From CAYSZB01 sp964435475 (GTDB lineage: Bacteria > Chloroflexota > Anaerolineae > Anaerolineales > Anaerolineaceae): DNA of 64,000 bases. A program made the position numbers and the translations under genes. Positions 40,121-49,155 of the stretch are shown one piece after another (position 1 is the first letter of the stretch; the number at the start of each line of letters is the position of its first letter). The stretch lies in contig CAYSZB010000007.1 in assembly GCA_964435475.1 (NCBI GenBank), forward strand, positions 5,598 through 69,597. The letters are read 5' to 3'. Under the pieces are notes generated by a model that saw only the letters and a program-made list of their open reading frames with translations, had not been told where the DNA came from and did not search any database.

Positions 40121-41046
40121 CTAGACCTCAAATCATTTAGAATTTCTTTTAGTTCTTCCGGTATTGAGGCGGTCAAAGTAGTTAATTCATTGTCACCATA
40201 TGGAATAAATTCAATTTTATACGCATGCAAAAAGAACCGGTTCAGATCGATGCTCGGTCTCTTTTTACCGTAGACCTTATCACCAGCAATGGGTGTCCCA
40301 ACAAATGCCATATGTACTCTGATCTGGTGAGTTCGCCCCGTTACAGGACTAATGCTCAACAAAGAATGGTCTGAAAATCTTTCAACTTCACAATAATCAG
40401 TGACAGCATTGCGACCTTCTCCATGGTGACCGATGGAAATCTTTTGCCTGTGAACTGGATCCCGCAATAATGGCACATCGATTCTTCCTTCAGACGTGGG
40501 AGGATTTCCATCCACAAGTCCTAGGTAGGTTTTATGGATCTTGTGCGTTTTAAATAGGTTGATATACCACTCATATGCCCGTTGAGACCTTGCCAGGATT
40601 AATACACCCGAAGTATCCTTATCAAGTCTATGCACTATCCCCGGCCTATCCCTCTGTCCAACACTAATAATTTCAGGCCACCTATTTTTTGCATAGCCAG
40701 CAATTGATGCTGTCTCATGCCCTGAACCTGGATGGACTACAAGCCCAGCCGGTTTATTAATCACAATAGTATCAGAGTCAACGTATAGCTCTTCTATGTT
40801 GAATGTTGAATAATCAGTTGACGTTTTTTCTTCTTCAATAATTTCTAAATTTAGTTTCTGTCCGCTTATTAAGCGATAATTGCACTTATCAATCCTGATC
40901 TCGTCAATTTTTAAGTTTCCGATTTCAATGAGGGATTGAATTTTGGACCTTGATAATTCTGGAATCTTTCCAACCAGGAATTTGTCAACCCGTAAATTCT
41001 GTCCATCAATATCCACATAAAAATTCCAGCTTGTTCCGGGCATCAT
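40117..41046 (-). CDS. rluD: 23S rRNA pseudouridine synthase, RluA/RluD family
   Basis: This 309-residue protein has an N-terminal S4 domain (about 16-75, RVDKFLVGKIPELSRSKIQSLI) and the RluA-family catalytic core. HRLDKDTSGVLILA contains the nucleophilic Asp. TGRTHQIRVHMAFVGTPIAGDKVYG is the family's second motif. It fits RluD (helix 69 of 23S rRNA), though RluC-like specificity cannot be excluded. Two adjacent ATG codons (41046 and 41043) are possible starts. It lies 2 bp from the lspA stop, the usual lspA-rluD pairing. Confidence 0.92.
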   Translation of the reverse strand: MMPGTSWNFYVDIDGQNLRVDKFLVGKIPELSRSKIQSLIEIGNLKIDEIRIDKCNYRLISGQKLNLEIIEEEKTSTDYSTFNIEELYVDSDTIVINKPAGLVVHPGSGHETASIAGYAKNRWPEIISVGQRDRPGIVHRLDKDTSGVLILARSQRAYEWYINLFKTHKIHKTYLGLVDGNPPTSEGRIDVPLLRDPVHRQKISIGHHGEGRNAVTDYCEVERFSDHSLLSISPVTGRTHQIRVHMAFVGTPIAGDKVYGKKRPSIDLNRFFLHAYKIEFIPYGDNELTTLTASIPEELKEILNDLRSR

Positions 41047-41048
41047 CC

Positions 41049-41597
41049 TTATCCCTGGTTAAGGGTTTCCTTCTCGACGATTTCCACTGTCGTCTCTTTC
41101 TTATTTTCCAGATTCTTCTTGATTTTCCGTTCTTCTAACCATACACCCAACAAAAGAACGCCTACCCCTATCGTTATGCTGGAATCAGCCACATTAAAGA
41201 CAGCAAAATTACCCAAAGATATAAAATCGGTAACATAACCCTGGTAAAGACGATCGATAAGGTTACCTACTGCACCAGCCAACTGCATTGCCATCGCTAT
41301 TTTCAAAAGAATTTCGGAATCCTTAAGCTTTTGGAAGTAGTAGATAATCGCAAACGAAACGATTACCGCTAGGATCGCAAATATAGGTCCACCATCTTGA
41401 AACATACCAAAAGCTGCGCCTGTATTATGCCAGTTGACAATCCTGGCAATTGGAGCTAACCACGGCCAGGGAACCCATGTTTCACCAGTTAACAGGTGCT
41501 GTCTAACCCAATATTTGGTTACCTGATCCAGGGCTATGATCAACCCGGCAATCCCGAATAAGAATAAATACTTTCGAACCTGCTTTATCCTGATCAT
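41049..41597 (-). CDS. lspA: signal peptidase II (prolipoprotein signal peptidase)
   Basis: This 182-residue membrane aspartyl protease removes signal peptides from lipoproteins. There are four transmembrane helices, with ALDQVTKYWVRQHL, NWHNTGAAFGMFQ, the first catalytic Asp in GNLIDRLYQGYVTDFI and the second in FNVADSSITIG. The C-terminal ~30 residues are charged (Lys/Glu-rich). It starts 5 bp after the ileS stop, forming the common ileS-lspA operon. Confidence 0.94.
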   Translation of the reverse strand: MIRIKQVRKYLFLFGIAGLIIALDQVTKYWVRQHLLTGETWVPWPWLAPIARIVNWHNTGAAFGMFQDGGPIFAILAVIVSFAIIYYFQKLKDSEILLKIAMAMQLAGAVGNLIDRLYQGYVTDFISLGNFAVFNVADSSITIGVGVLLLGVWLEERKIKKNLENKKETTVEIVEKETLNQG

Positions 41598-41602
41598 AAC
41601 TT

Positions 41603-44600
41603 TTAGTCAGACACCTTTTTTATGCTGATTGTCAGCGATTCACCATCGAATGTATCCGATTCGGTGGGAATAACTTGAGGAGCTTCCTCGTTTAAGATTC
41701 TTACAGCCAGTGTTTCGTTGGATATGTAGTCAGCAAATGCGTTAATGGCACTTACTAGCCCCGTAGAAGCTGTGAAGTAGAGTTCGATGCGGTCTGATAT
41801 CTCCAGGCCGGCATCCTTTCGCAATGCTTGCACACGTCGGACAACTTCCCGGGATAATCCCTCATTTATCAGTTCAGGGGTTAAATCAGTGACCAAAGCT
41901 GCCATGTATGGTCCTTCAGATGCCACCTCAAACCCAGATTTCGATTGAGTATGAACTTCAACTTCATCATTTTCAATCAGGTAAGCTTTACCTTCAATAT
42001 TGACAAGCAAAGAGCCGCCATCCAGCAATCGTCTTGCCGACTCTTCTACAGGAAGGTCAAGTATCGCCTGGCGGATCTTGGGATAAATGCCTTTGTATTT
42101 TTGCCCCAGTTGTTTTGGGAGAGGATTAATGGTGTAATTAACCGCCTCTGAAGCACCATCAAGCAATCGGACTGATTTTACATTTAATTCATCAGTCAAC
42201 AGGTCCTGATACTGCCTCACCACAAGTTGATCTTCAAGGGACCCGACGGCAAAGGCCACCTCGGCTAATGGCTGCCGGACTTTTATGTTTCCTTTGTTTC
42301 TTGCTGCATGCCCAAGCGAAACCAGCCGTAAAACAGTGCTCATGGATCGGTTTAGGTTTTCATCGATTCGTGATTCATCTGCCTTTGGCCAATCACATAA
42401 ATGCACCGAGATCGGGCTTTCAGGATCAATTGATCGAACCAAATTCTGATAGAGTTCATCCGCCAGGAATGGCATTGTTGGAGCCATTAACTTTGAAATA
42501 GTCACTAATGCTAGGTACAGTGTGTAATATGCCGCTGCTTTGTCACTGTCCGATCCTGATTTCCAGAATCTTCGGCGTGATCGTCTTAAGTACCAGTTTG
42601 AAAGTTGGTCTACAAAACGTTCGATCGGTCGGGTTGCACTAAGCACATCATAAGCATCATAAGCAGAGGTTACATCCCTTATTAGCGCATTTAATGCGGA
42701 CAGCAACCAGTTATCCAACGTAGAAAACTGGGGAATAACCAGGGAATCCGGTGTCCATTCGTCTAGGTTGGCATAAGTGACAAAGAAAGAGTAGGTATTC
42801 CAGAGTGTCAGCGAGAAATTGCGCACCACCTCACCTACAAGATCTTTACTGAAGCGCCTTTCATTGCCTGGAGGGCTCGAAGTATAGAAATACCATCGTG
42901 TAGCATCTGCGCCATGAGTGTTGATCACATCCCAGGGATCAACAATATTTCCCTTGGATTTGGACATTTTCTGACCCTCGCTATCTAGGATCAAACCAAG
43001 GCAGATCACATTTTTATATGGCGTTGCATCAAACACCAGCGCACCAATCGCTAACATAGAGTAGAACCATCCCCTGGTCTGATCCACCGCTTCGCTAATA
43101 AAATCTGCCGGAAATTGTGATTCGAATTCTTCTATATTTTCAAATGGGTAATGCCACTGCGCGTAAGGCATACTGCCAGAATCAAACCATACATCGATCA
43201 GTTCTTTTACTCTACTCATTTGTCCATGGTCACATTTTGGACAGGCAAACGTAATTCGATCTATGAAAGGTCGATGAAGATCAAGCTCAGCGCAATCCTT
43301 TGCTGAAAGACGGCTTAATTCTTCAACAGAACCAATACATTCCTGGTGATGACAGGAACCGCATTCCCATACAGGTAATGGTGTACCCCAATACCTGTTC
43401 CTACCTAATGCCCAATCGATATTGTTCTCAAGCCAGTTTCCGAATCGTCCGTTCTTGATGTGGTCCGGGACCCAATTGATTTCCTGATTCAGTTCTAGAA
43501 GTCTGTTCTTGATCGAACTGGTTTTTATGTACCATGTGGGTCGTGCACAATATAAAAGAGGTGTGCTACACCTCCAGCAAAATGGGTATGAGTGGTTGTA
43601 CTTTCCAATTCGGAACAACAGCCCTCGATCTGAAAGGTTTTGCACGATCAATGGGTCAGCATCTTTTACGAAGATCCCAGCCCATGGACTGATCTCGCTC
43701 TTGAATTTTCCTTCATCATCAATTGTCATAAGTAGTGGCAGGTCATTGTTTGACGCCACCTGCATATCATCTGCACCGAAAGCAGGTGCAATATGCACAA
43801 TACCTGTGCCGTCTGTGGTTGTGACGAAATCTGCCAGGACTATGTAATATGCTGATTTTTCTGATGGCATGAAAGTAAATAACGGTAGGTAACGTTTTCC
43901 TTTCAACTGCCTTCCTTTATAGGTCTTTGATACTTCATAATCTTTGCCTGCTAAAACCTGCGGAATCAGGCTTTCTGCCAGGATTATTTTTTCTTTATCA
44001 TCTCCCTCACAAATTGAAACGGTCGCATAAATCACATCAGGATGAACTGCCAATGCCACATTACCGGGCAAAGTCCATGGCGTAGTAGTCCAAACAAGGA
44101 GAGATGTGCCTTTTTCATCAGCCAACGGAATTTTGACAAATAATGATGGATCATCGGTCATTTCGTAGCCTTGAGCTACCTCATGATCACTTAAGGGGGT
44201 TCCACACCTGGGGCAATAAGGAACGATCTTGGACCCCTGGTATAAAAGTCCTTTATTCCAGATATCCTTTAATAACCACCACACACTTTCAATATATTCG
44301 TTCTTATAAGTAACATATGCTCGGTTGAGATCTACCCAAAAGGCAATCCGTTCCGTCAGTTTCTCCCAGTCCTGGATCCGGGCGAATGCCGATTCACGGC
44401 AAAGTGCATTAAACTTTTCTACACCATAGGCTTCGATCTGGCTTTTATTGTTGAATCCCAATTTTTTTTCTACTTCGATCTCTACTGGAAGTCCATGAGT
44501 ATCCCACCCACCACGCCGATCTACGTAAAACCCTTGCATCGACTTATATCTTGGGAAGATATCTTTAAATGCTCTAGCCAGCACGTGGTGAATTCCCGGT

Positions 44601-44758
44601 TTTCCATTAGCGGTTGGAGGTCCTTCAAAGAACACATACCTGGGATTACTCGTCCGTTGGTCTAGTGACTTTTGGAAGACAGAATTAGCGCGCCAGAACC
44701 TCAACATAGATTCTTCCAATATAGTTACATTCATTTTTGACGAAACTGCTTTAAACAT
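41603..44758 (-). CDS. ileS: isoleucyl-tRNA synthetase, IleS2-like
   Basis: This 1051-residue class I synthetase charges tRNA-Ile. The HIGH-type motif is PTANGKPGIHH, the ATP motif is KMSKSKGN, and the editing domain contains WTTTPWTLPGN. A Zn knuckle (CPRCGTPLSD, CPKCDHG) is present. Length and the GGWDTHGLPVEIEVEKKLG segment fit the longer IleS2 type, whose members are often insensitive to mupirocin; that is a prediction. GGAGG lies just upstream of the ATG, directly after the T-box terminator. Confidence 0.95.
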   Translation of the reverse strand: MFKAVSSKMNVTILEESMLRFWRANSVFQKSLDQRTSNPRYVFFEGPPTANGKPGIHHVLARAFKDIFPRYKSMQGFYVDRRGGWDTHGLPVEIEVEKKLGFNNKSQIEAYGVEKFNALCRESAFARIQDWEKLTERIAFWVDLNRAYVTYKNEYIESVWWLLKDIWNKGLLYQGSKIVPYCPRCGTPLSDHEVAQGYEMTDDPSLFVKIPLADEKGTSLLVWTTTPWTLPGNVALAVHPDVIYATVSICEGDDKEKIILAESLIPQVLAGKDYEVSKTYKGRQLKGKRYLPLFTFMPSEKSAYYIVLADFVTTTDGTGIVHIAPAFGADDMQVASNNDLPLLMTIDDEGKFKSEISPWAGIFVKDADPLIVQNLSDRGLLFRIGKYNHSYPFCWRCSTPLLYCARPTWYIKTSSIKNRLLELNQEINWVPDHIKNGRFGNWLENNIDWALGRNRYWGTPLPVWECGSCHHQECIGSVEELSRLSAKDCAELDLHRPFIDRITFACPKCDHGQMSRVKELIDVWFDSGSMPYAQWHYPFENIEEFESQFPADFISEAVDQTRGWFYSMLAIGALVFDATPYKNVICLGLILDSEGQKMSKSKGNIVDPWDVINTHGADATRWYFYTSSPPGNERRFSKDLVGEVVRNFSLTLWNTYSFFVTYANLDEWTPDSLVIPQFSTLDNWLLSALNALIRDVTSAYDAYDVLSATRPIERFVDQLSNWYLRRSRRRFWKSGSDSDKAAAYYTLYLALVTISKLMAPTMPFLADELYQNLVRSIDPESPISVHLCDWPKADESRIDENLNRSMSTVLRLVSLGHAARNKGNIKVRQPLAEVAFAVGSLEDQLVVRQYQDLLTDELNVKSVRLLDGASEAVNYTINPLPKQLGQKYKGIYPKIRQAILDLPVEESARRLLDGGSLLVNIEGKAYLIENDEVEVHTQSKSGFEVASEGPYMAALVTDLTPELINEGLSREVVRRVQALRKDAGLEISDRIELYFTASTGLVSAINAFADYISNETLAVRILNEEAPQVIPTESDTFDGESLTISIKKVSD

Positions 44759-44767
44759 TTAACCTCC

Positions 44768-45042
44768 AAAAAAAAGAACTCATCCCTTTCAGGGACGAGT
44801 TCTTGCTCGCGGTACCACCCTGGTTCCTGATTTTTCAGGCTCTCAGTGAGAACGTCGATTTATAGCTCTCTGAGCGTGCTAACGGAACTCACTCCGGCTC
44901 CCTTACTCGCCAATATGGTTTTCAGTTCGCTGCTCCTGAAGGATTTTCAAATTGCTCGGCAACCCTGTTCACACTGTACCAGGGCTCACTGTTACAATTG
45001 CAATTTTACTCGTTTCAATCAATGCATTTTATTTCTTACCGA
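44768..45042 (-). promoter_or_regulatory. T-box riboswitch (isoleucine) upstream of ileS
   Basis: The minus-strand leader contains the T-box sequence GGGTGGTACCGCG (44820-44808). It is followed by a 14-bp-class intrinsic terminator, AAGAACTC...GAGTTCTT with a U-run (44803-44768), directly before the ileS ribosome-binding site. Upstream, a Stem I can be drawn with AATTGC pairing GCAATT and a lower TGAA/TTCA helix. Between them an ATC triplet (minus strand, 44944-44942) sits at the specifier position, matching tRNA-Ile(GAU). Uncharged tRNA-Ile would pair with ATC and the T-box and prevent termination. Confidence 0.93.
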
Positions 45043-45071
45043 ATTATCCCATAAAGTAAATTTAAGGTCAA
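45043..45071 (-). promoter_or_regulatory. sigma-70-type promoter for the T-box/ileS unit
   Basis: TTGACC (45071-45066), a 17-bp spacer and GATAAT (45048-45043) on the minus strand immediately precede the T-box leader. Confidence 0.65.
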
Positions 45072-45088
45072 TTGGCACTGTACTTCAC

Positions 45089-45113
45089 AAAAAAAGCACC
45101 CTCTCGAGTGCTT
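45089..45113 (-). terminator. intrinsic terminator after tRNA-His
   Basis: On the minus strand AAGCACTC and GGGTGCTT pair (one G-U) around a GAGA tetraloop, followed by a run of seven T. It begins 3 nt after the tRNA-His 3' end. Confidence 0.88.
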
Positions 45114-45116
45114 AAG

Positions 45117-45189
45117 GGTGCCTGGACGGTTTCGAACCCTCAACCTCCTCATCCACAGTGAGGCGCTCTGCCGTTGAGCTACAGGCACC
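45117..45189 (-). tRNA. tRNA-His (GTG)
   Basis: This is a cloverleaf of 73 nt. An encoded G(-1) faces discriminator C73, the identity pair of tRNA-His. The acceptor stem is GTGCCTG/CAGGCAC, the D arm GCTC...GAGC, and the anticodon loop CTGTGGA gives GTG. The T loop is TTCGAAA. The T stem has one G-G mismatch at its third pair. CCA is not encoded. It lies 17 bp downstream of hisS on the same strand and ahead of its own terminator. Confidence 0.96.
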
Positions 45190-45206
45190 ACGATCAGGCT
45201 AAGATT

Positions 45207-46493
45207 TTAGCATAAGGTAGGCGCTTTATCAAGGAGTCTCTTTATTTCATCAACGATCAAATAATCACTCACCGTGCATTGTTCTTGCGTTTTAAGGTCC
45301 TTGATGGTTATGATATTTTTTTGTATTTCATCAGGGCCAATGATCAAGACATAATTGACCCCAATTTTATCTGCATACTTCAGTTGTTTGGACAATTTCT
45401 CATAGGTCGGAAAAGTAAGAACATCAATTTCTTTATCTCGTAATTCAGAGGAGAGACGGAAACTATACTCAAGGCAACTTTCATCAAAAACAGTCACCAT
45501 AATCCGAGAACTTGATGAAATATTTGGTGGTATGCACCCGAGATCTCTTAAGAGGATCTCAATAACAACATCACCCATTGCAAAACCAACGCCTGGCAAT
45601 GGGTTTCCCCCGACATCTGCCACCAGGTTATCATAATGCCCACCGCCAAATATCGCACGATAATGACGTCCAACATCCCTTCCCTCAAACACAATGCCCG
45701 TATAATAATCCAACCCTCTGACTACCTTGGGGTCAAATTCTACATAATCCTGGATTCCCAACCAGTTACACACTTGAAAAAAGGATACAAGTTCTTCAGA
45801 TTCTTTCCAGAGATCTTGCTTGAAAAGTAAGTCTTCCAATCTCCCAACTTGTTCACTTGTTAATCCAAGGTCTTGAGCAAATTCCTCCCATTTGTCTTTC
45901 TCAAGTTTATCAACCCTGTCAATCAACTTGACTACGGATTCGCTCAATTCTGGACTTATCCCCAGGGATTTTATGCTCTTTTCCATCAGGCGTCGATCGT
46001 TAATGTAAATTTTTACCTTCTCGCTGGACAGGCCAACCTGTTTGAAAAAATCTACTGCCACGGCAACAATTTCAGCATCAGAATTTATTGAATTACTTCC
46101 GATTTGGTCAATATTCCACTGGAAGAATTCACGGCTTCTGCCTTTCTGGGGTCTCTCATAACGCCAGAAAGGGCCAAATGAATACCATCGGAGGGGAAAA
46201 AACAATTCATTCTGTTTTGACGCTACCATCCTTGCCAGGGAAGGTGTTAACTCGGGGCGCAGTGCAATAAGGTCTCCACCTCGATCAGGAAAAACAAAGC
46301 TTTGTTCCTTTACCAGTTCATCACCCGACTTGGCTGCATAGAGATCGATTGTTTCCAGGCACGGAGCATCATACTCCTGGTAGCCAAATTTTCGAGAACA
46401 ATTGTGCATGGCACTGATTATCCATCTACGGATCATCATGGATTCAGGGTAAAAATCTCGGGTTCCTTTGACTGGGCGAATAATACTATTCAT
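45207..46493 (-). CDS. hisS: histidyl-tRNA synthetase
   Basis: This 428-residue class II synthetase has motif 1 (GTRDFYPESMMIRRWI), motif 2 (FGPFWRYERPQKGRSREFFQWNID) and the His-specific region VVRGLDYYTGIVFEG. Motif 3 is PGVGFAMGDVVIEIL, and a C-terminal anticodon-binding domain covers about 330-425. AAGGTG precedes the ATG. The gene runs straight into tRNA-His with no terminator between, so enzyme and cognate tRNA are probably on one transcript. Confidence 0.95.
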   Translation of the reverse strand: MNSIIRPVKGTRDFYPESMMIRRWIISAMHNCSRKFGYQEYDAPCLETIDLYAAKSGDELVKEQSFVFPDRGGDLIALRPELTPSLARMVASKQNELFFPLRWYSFGPFWRYERPQKGRSREFFQWNIDQIGSNSINSDAEIVAVAVDFFKQVGLSSEKVKIYINDRRLMEKSIKSLGISPELSESVVKLIDRVDKLEKDKWEEFAQDLGLTSEQVGRLEDLLFKQDLWKESEELVSFFQVCNWLGIQDYVEFDPKVVRGLDYYTGIVFEGRDVGRHYRAIFGGGHYDNLVADVGGNPLPGVGFAMGDVVIEILLRDLGCIPPNISSSSRIMVTVFDESCLEYSFRLSSELRDKEIDVLTFPTYEKLSKQLKYADKIGVNYVLIIGPDEIQKNIITIKDLKTQEQCTVSDYLIVDEIKRLLDKAPTLC

Positions 46494-46519
46494 GTATCAC
46501 CTTATCCTATAAAATCCAA

Positions 46520-46525
46520 AGTATA
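46520..46525 (-). promoter_or_regulatory. -10 element for hisS-tRNA-His
   Basis: TATACT with an upstream TGT (minus strand) lies 26 bp before the hisS ATG, in the divergent region shared with the DRTGG gene. The -35 is weak. Confidence 0.4.
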
Positions 46526-46585
46526 ACATGGCTTAATAATACGATAAAATATAACAATAAGATTACAACTTAGAAGGGTAGTTAC

Positions 46586-46960
46586 ATGAAGATAAAAGAA
46601 ATACTTGAAATTTCCGAAGGCAAGTTGTTAACCGACATTTCTGGCTTGGAAATTGAAGTGAAAGGTGCCTTTGCCGCTGACCTGATGAGTGATGTTCTTG
46701 CTTCAATTCAGCCAGATGCTATTTTGTTGACCGGTTTATGCAATCCCCAGGTGGTACGAACTGCCTTGATTGCTGATGTAAGAGCAGTCGTTTTCGTAAG
46801 AGGAAAAGATCCAGTTGCGGAAACGATCTATCTCGCTGAGCAAGAAAATTTTCCCCTCATTTCATCCCCATTAGGCTTGTACGAACTCAGCGGCCGACTG
46901 CACATGGCAGGCTTGTTGTCTTTGGAAAAAAGAGTTAATGGCTTCTCAGACGAATTGTAA
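46586..46960 (+). CDS. DRTGG-domain protein
   Basis: This 124-residue protein matches the DRTGG fold, with MKIKEILEISEGKLL, then FAADLMSDVLASIQPDAILLTGLCNPQVVRTALIADVRAVVFVRGK. It ends with FPLISSPLGLYELSGRLHMAGL. Small DRTGG proteins of this kind are found next to CBS-ATPase, PHP and NuoE/NuoF genes in anaerobes that carry NADH-linked [FeFe]-hydrogenases. Their function is unknown; sensing of a small molecule is an inference. AGAAGGG lies upstream of the ATG. It is the first gene of the formate dehydrogenase locus. Confidence 0.8.
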   Translation: MKIKEILEISEGKLLTDISGLEIEVKGAFAADLMSDVLASIQPDAILLTGLCNPQVVRTALIADVRAVVFVRGKDPVAETIYLAEQENFPLISSPLGLYELSGRLHMAGLLSLEKRVNGFSDEL

Positions 46961-46977
46961 GTTCAAATAATTCTAAT

Positions 46978-47943
46978 ATGGCATCTAAGAATCCTGTTTT
47001 ATCAGATAAAGAGGCAGAAAGCATAACTCGCACTGAGGAATTAGCTTACGAGCTTCATATTGAGGAGGTCATGACAAAAAATGTCAAGACATTAACTCCT
47101 CAGATGATCATGCGGGATGCGCTTGATACTTTCCAGAAAAACAGGATTTCAGGAGCACCCGTTCAAGAAGAAGGCAAGCTTATTGGTATTCTTTCCATTG
47201 AAGATCTAATTCGCTCGCTAAGGGAGGGTCGGGTCGATCTGAAGGTGTCAGATTACATGTCTACCAATGTATTGACAGTAAAGTCCTCTGACCCCCTGAT
47301 TGAAGCATTAAAAATATTTGTTCGTACTAAAGTAGGACGCTTGCCAGTACTTGATGATGATGGCCAACTCGTTGGCATTATCACAAAAGGCGATCTGACA
47401 AATGGTCTGTTGCAGGCGTTGCAAAGAGAATACCATGCTGAGGAATTGATCCGCTACAGAGCTTCTCATTTGTTTGAGGATATCGTATCAGATAGGACCA
47501 GCCTGATCCTCAGGTACAACATAAAAAAAGGTGACTTTACACATGGTGGCGCTGCTTCTTCACATATAAAGAGAGCCCTGTTGCGGTTAGGCGCGACGCC
47601 CCAGGTTGCCCGCAGGTGTGGTATTGCGGTCTATGAATCTGAAATGAACCTGATCATTCACACAAATAATGGTGGCACATTAAGAGTCGAGATTGAACCG
47701 CAAAAGATTACCATGGAAGCGTATGATGATGGCCCAGGCATTCCAGATATTGACCTGGCAATGCAACCTGGCTACTCTACTGCCTCTGAATCAGTTAGAG
47801 AAATGGGTTTTGGAGCAGGCATGGGTTTGGTGAATATAAAAAGATGTGTTAACGAGATGAAGATCGTCTCATCAAAAGAACGGGGCACCAATATTTTCAT
47901 GGTCATGCTGCTTGATTCTAATGAAAGCGATCTAATTCCCTAA
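46978..47943 (+). CDS. tandem CBS domains fused to an anti-sigma-type ATPase domain
   Basis: This 321-residue protein has two CBS domains (about 28-82, VMTKNVKTLTPQMIMRDAL; about 90-150, YMSTNVLTVKSSDPL). These usually bind adenine nucleotides. A C-terminal HATPase_c-like domain (about 170-312) has YDDGPGIPD and GFGAGMGLVNIKR. It has no HisKA domain, so it resembles anti-sigma kinases rather than sensor kinases. It could couple energy charge to regulation of the redox genes downstream; this is inferred from domain content. It is 17 bp after the first DRTGG gene. Confidence 0.87.
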   Translation: MASKNPVLSDKEAESITRTEELAYELHIEEVMTKNVKTLTPQMIMRDALDTFQKNRISGAPVQEEGKLIGILSIEDLIRSLREGRVDLKVSDYMSTNVLTVKSSDPLIEALKIFVRTKVGRLPVLDDDGQLVGIITKGDLTNGLLQALQREYHAEELIRYRASHLFEDIVSDRTSLILRYNIKKGDFTHGGAASSHIKRALLRLGATPQVARRCGIAVYESEMNLIIHTNNGGTLRVEIEPQKITMEAYDDGPGIPDIDLAMQPGYSTASESVREMGFGAGMGLVNIKRCVNEMKIVSSKERGTNIFMVMLLDSNESDLIP

Positions 47944-47955
47944 GAATAGGTGATT

Positions 47956-48300
47956 ATGGATCTTCAGCAAATCGTAGATTATTTACACTTAAGAATCCTT
48001 ACCACCAAAAGAGATCTGGCTGGTATTACCGTAGAATCTGGGTATATCTCTGACTTATTAAGTTGTGTCATGACCGGAGCAAAGAGCAAAGCAATTTGGG
48101 TTACACTAATAGCCCATAGCAATATTGTCGCAGTTGCCTCACTGTTGGAATTACCTGCCATAATTATTACTGAAGATGCCCAGCCAGACGTACCCACAAT
48201 TTCAAAAGCAGACGACGAAGGTATTATTTTGTTAAGCAGTCCTCTACCTTCTTTCCAGATCGTTGGCCAATTATGGGATCTTGGGTTAAGAGGTATGTAA
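47956..48300 (+). CDS. second DRTGG-like protein
   Basis: This 114-residue protein has a DRTGG-type order: MDLQQIVDYLHLRILT, VESGYISDLLSCVMTGAKSKAIWVTLIAHSNIVAVASLLELPAIIIT, ending ILLSSPLPSFQIVGQLWDLG. It is a diverged paralogue of the first DRTGG gene 1.4 kb upstream. ATG 47956 with AGGTGA upstream is preferred to the GTG at 47950. Function unknown. Confidence 0.75.
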   Translation: MDLQQIVDYLHLRILTTKRDLAGITVESGYISDLLSCVMTGAKSKAIWVTLIAHSNIVAVASLLELPAIIITEDAQPDVPTISKADDEGIILLSSPLPSFQIVGQLWDLGLRGM

Positions 48301-48306
48301 TATCCC

Positions 48307-49062
48307 GTGTATCCTGATCTGAAGACATATCGTGCAGAGTTTCATGTTCATACTGTGCTGTCTCCCTGCGCAGGCATAGAAATGATTCCTCCTTTGATAG
48401 TGCAAGCTGCTATTGAAAAGGAGATCTCTATCATAGGCATCACCGATCATAATCATTCCGCAAACGCCAAGGCTGTGATCAAAGCCGCATTAAACCTGCC
48501 TCTACATGTACTTCCGGGAATGGAAGTTCAGACGGCCGAGGAGGTACATTGCCTTTGTTTGTTTGACACGCTTGAACAAGTACATCTACTTCAAAATTTA
48601 GTGGATGAGCATCTACCGGAAGTACCAAATAATGTTGAATTTTTTGGTGAGCAATTTATTGTCGATGAAACAGGAGATTTCCTCACAAACGAGGATCGCT
48701 TGTTAATTAATTCAGCCTCCATTTCAATAGATGATGTCTGCCAGTTTGTAAATGAATTAGGTGGTCTCTTTATCCCTGCCCATGTCAACAGGGAGGCATT
48801 TGGATTGCTTTCACATCTGGGATTTGTGCCCCCCACCATGGATGTTCCTGCTTTGGAAATCTCCCGTCATATTTCAGTTGCTGACGCCTACAAGAAGTTT
48901 CCCCAGATATCAAAATACAAGCTAATCCAAAGTGGCGATGTCCACTTTCTGGATGATTTTCTTGGGATCAACCAATTATTGATAGAAAAACCTTCGATCG
49001 AAGAAATTAAGTTGGCTTTGTCTGGTAGTAATTCAAGAAAACTATCAATTCTTAACACTTAG
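48307..49062 (+). CDS. PHP-domain metal-dependent phosphoesterase
   Basis: This 251-residue protein has the PHP metal-site motifs FHVHTVLSPC, ITDHNHSAN, PGMEVQT and EVHCLCLFD, plus FIPAHVNR and IQSGDVHFLDD. PHP proteins are trinuclear-metal phosphoesterases. The start is a GTG at 48307, 6 bp after the DRTGG stop. Members of this group accompany [FeFe]-hydrogenase and Nuo-type genes in anaerobes; the substrate is unknown. It is the last gene before a 93-bp gap that contains an inverted repeat. Confidence 0.85.
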   Translation: MYPDLKTYRAEFHVHTVLSPCAGIEMIPPLIVQAAIEKEISIIGITDHNHSANAKAVIKAALNLPLHVLPGMEVQTAEEVHCLCLFDTLEQVHLLQNLVDEHLPEVPNNVEFFGEQFIVDETGDFLTNEDRLLINSASISIDDVCQFVNELGGLFIPAHVNREAFGLLSHLGFVPPTMDVPALEISRHISVADAYKKFPQISKYKLIQSGDVHFLDDFLGINQLLIEKPSIEEIKLALSGSNSRKLSILNT

Positions 49063-49092
49063 AAATACACTTCTCATAGTAAAATAAAGATT

Positions 49093-49113
49093 GCGTTTTG
49101 ACAAAGAAAACGC
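49093..49113. promoter_or_regulatory. 7-bp inverted repeat upstream of nuoE1, candidate operator
   Basis: GCGTTTT and AAAACGC are separated by 7 bp. The repeat overlaps a perfect TTGACA (49098-49103) that could be a -35, although no good -10 is seen 16-18 bp downstream. It lies 42 bp before the TTG start of nuoE1. It could be a repressor site or a weak terminator after the PHP gene. Confidence 0.35.
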
Positions 49114-49155
49114 CCGAAAGATTGAGTAAATTTAATAACCTTAGGAGAGTTTTAC

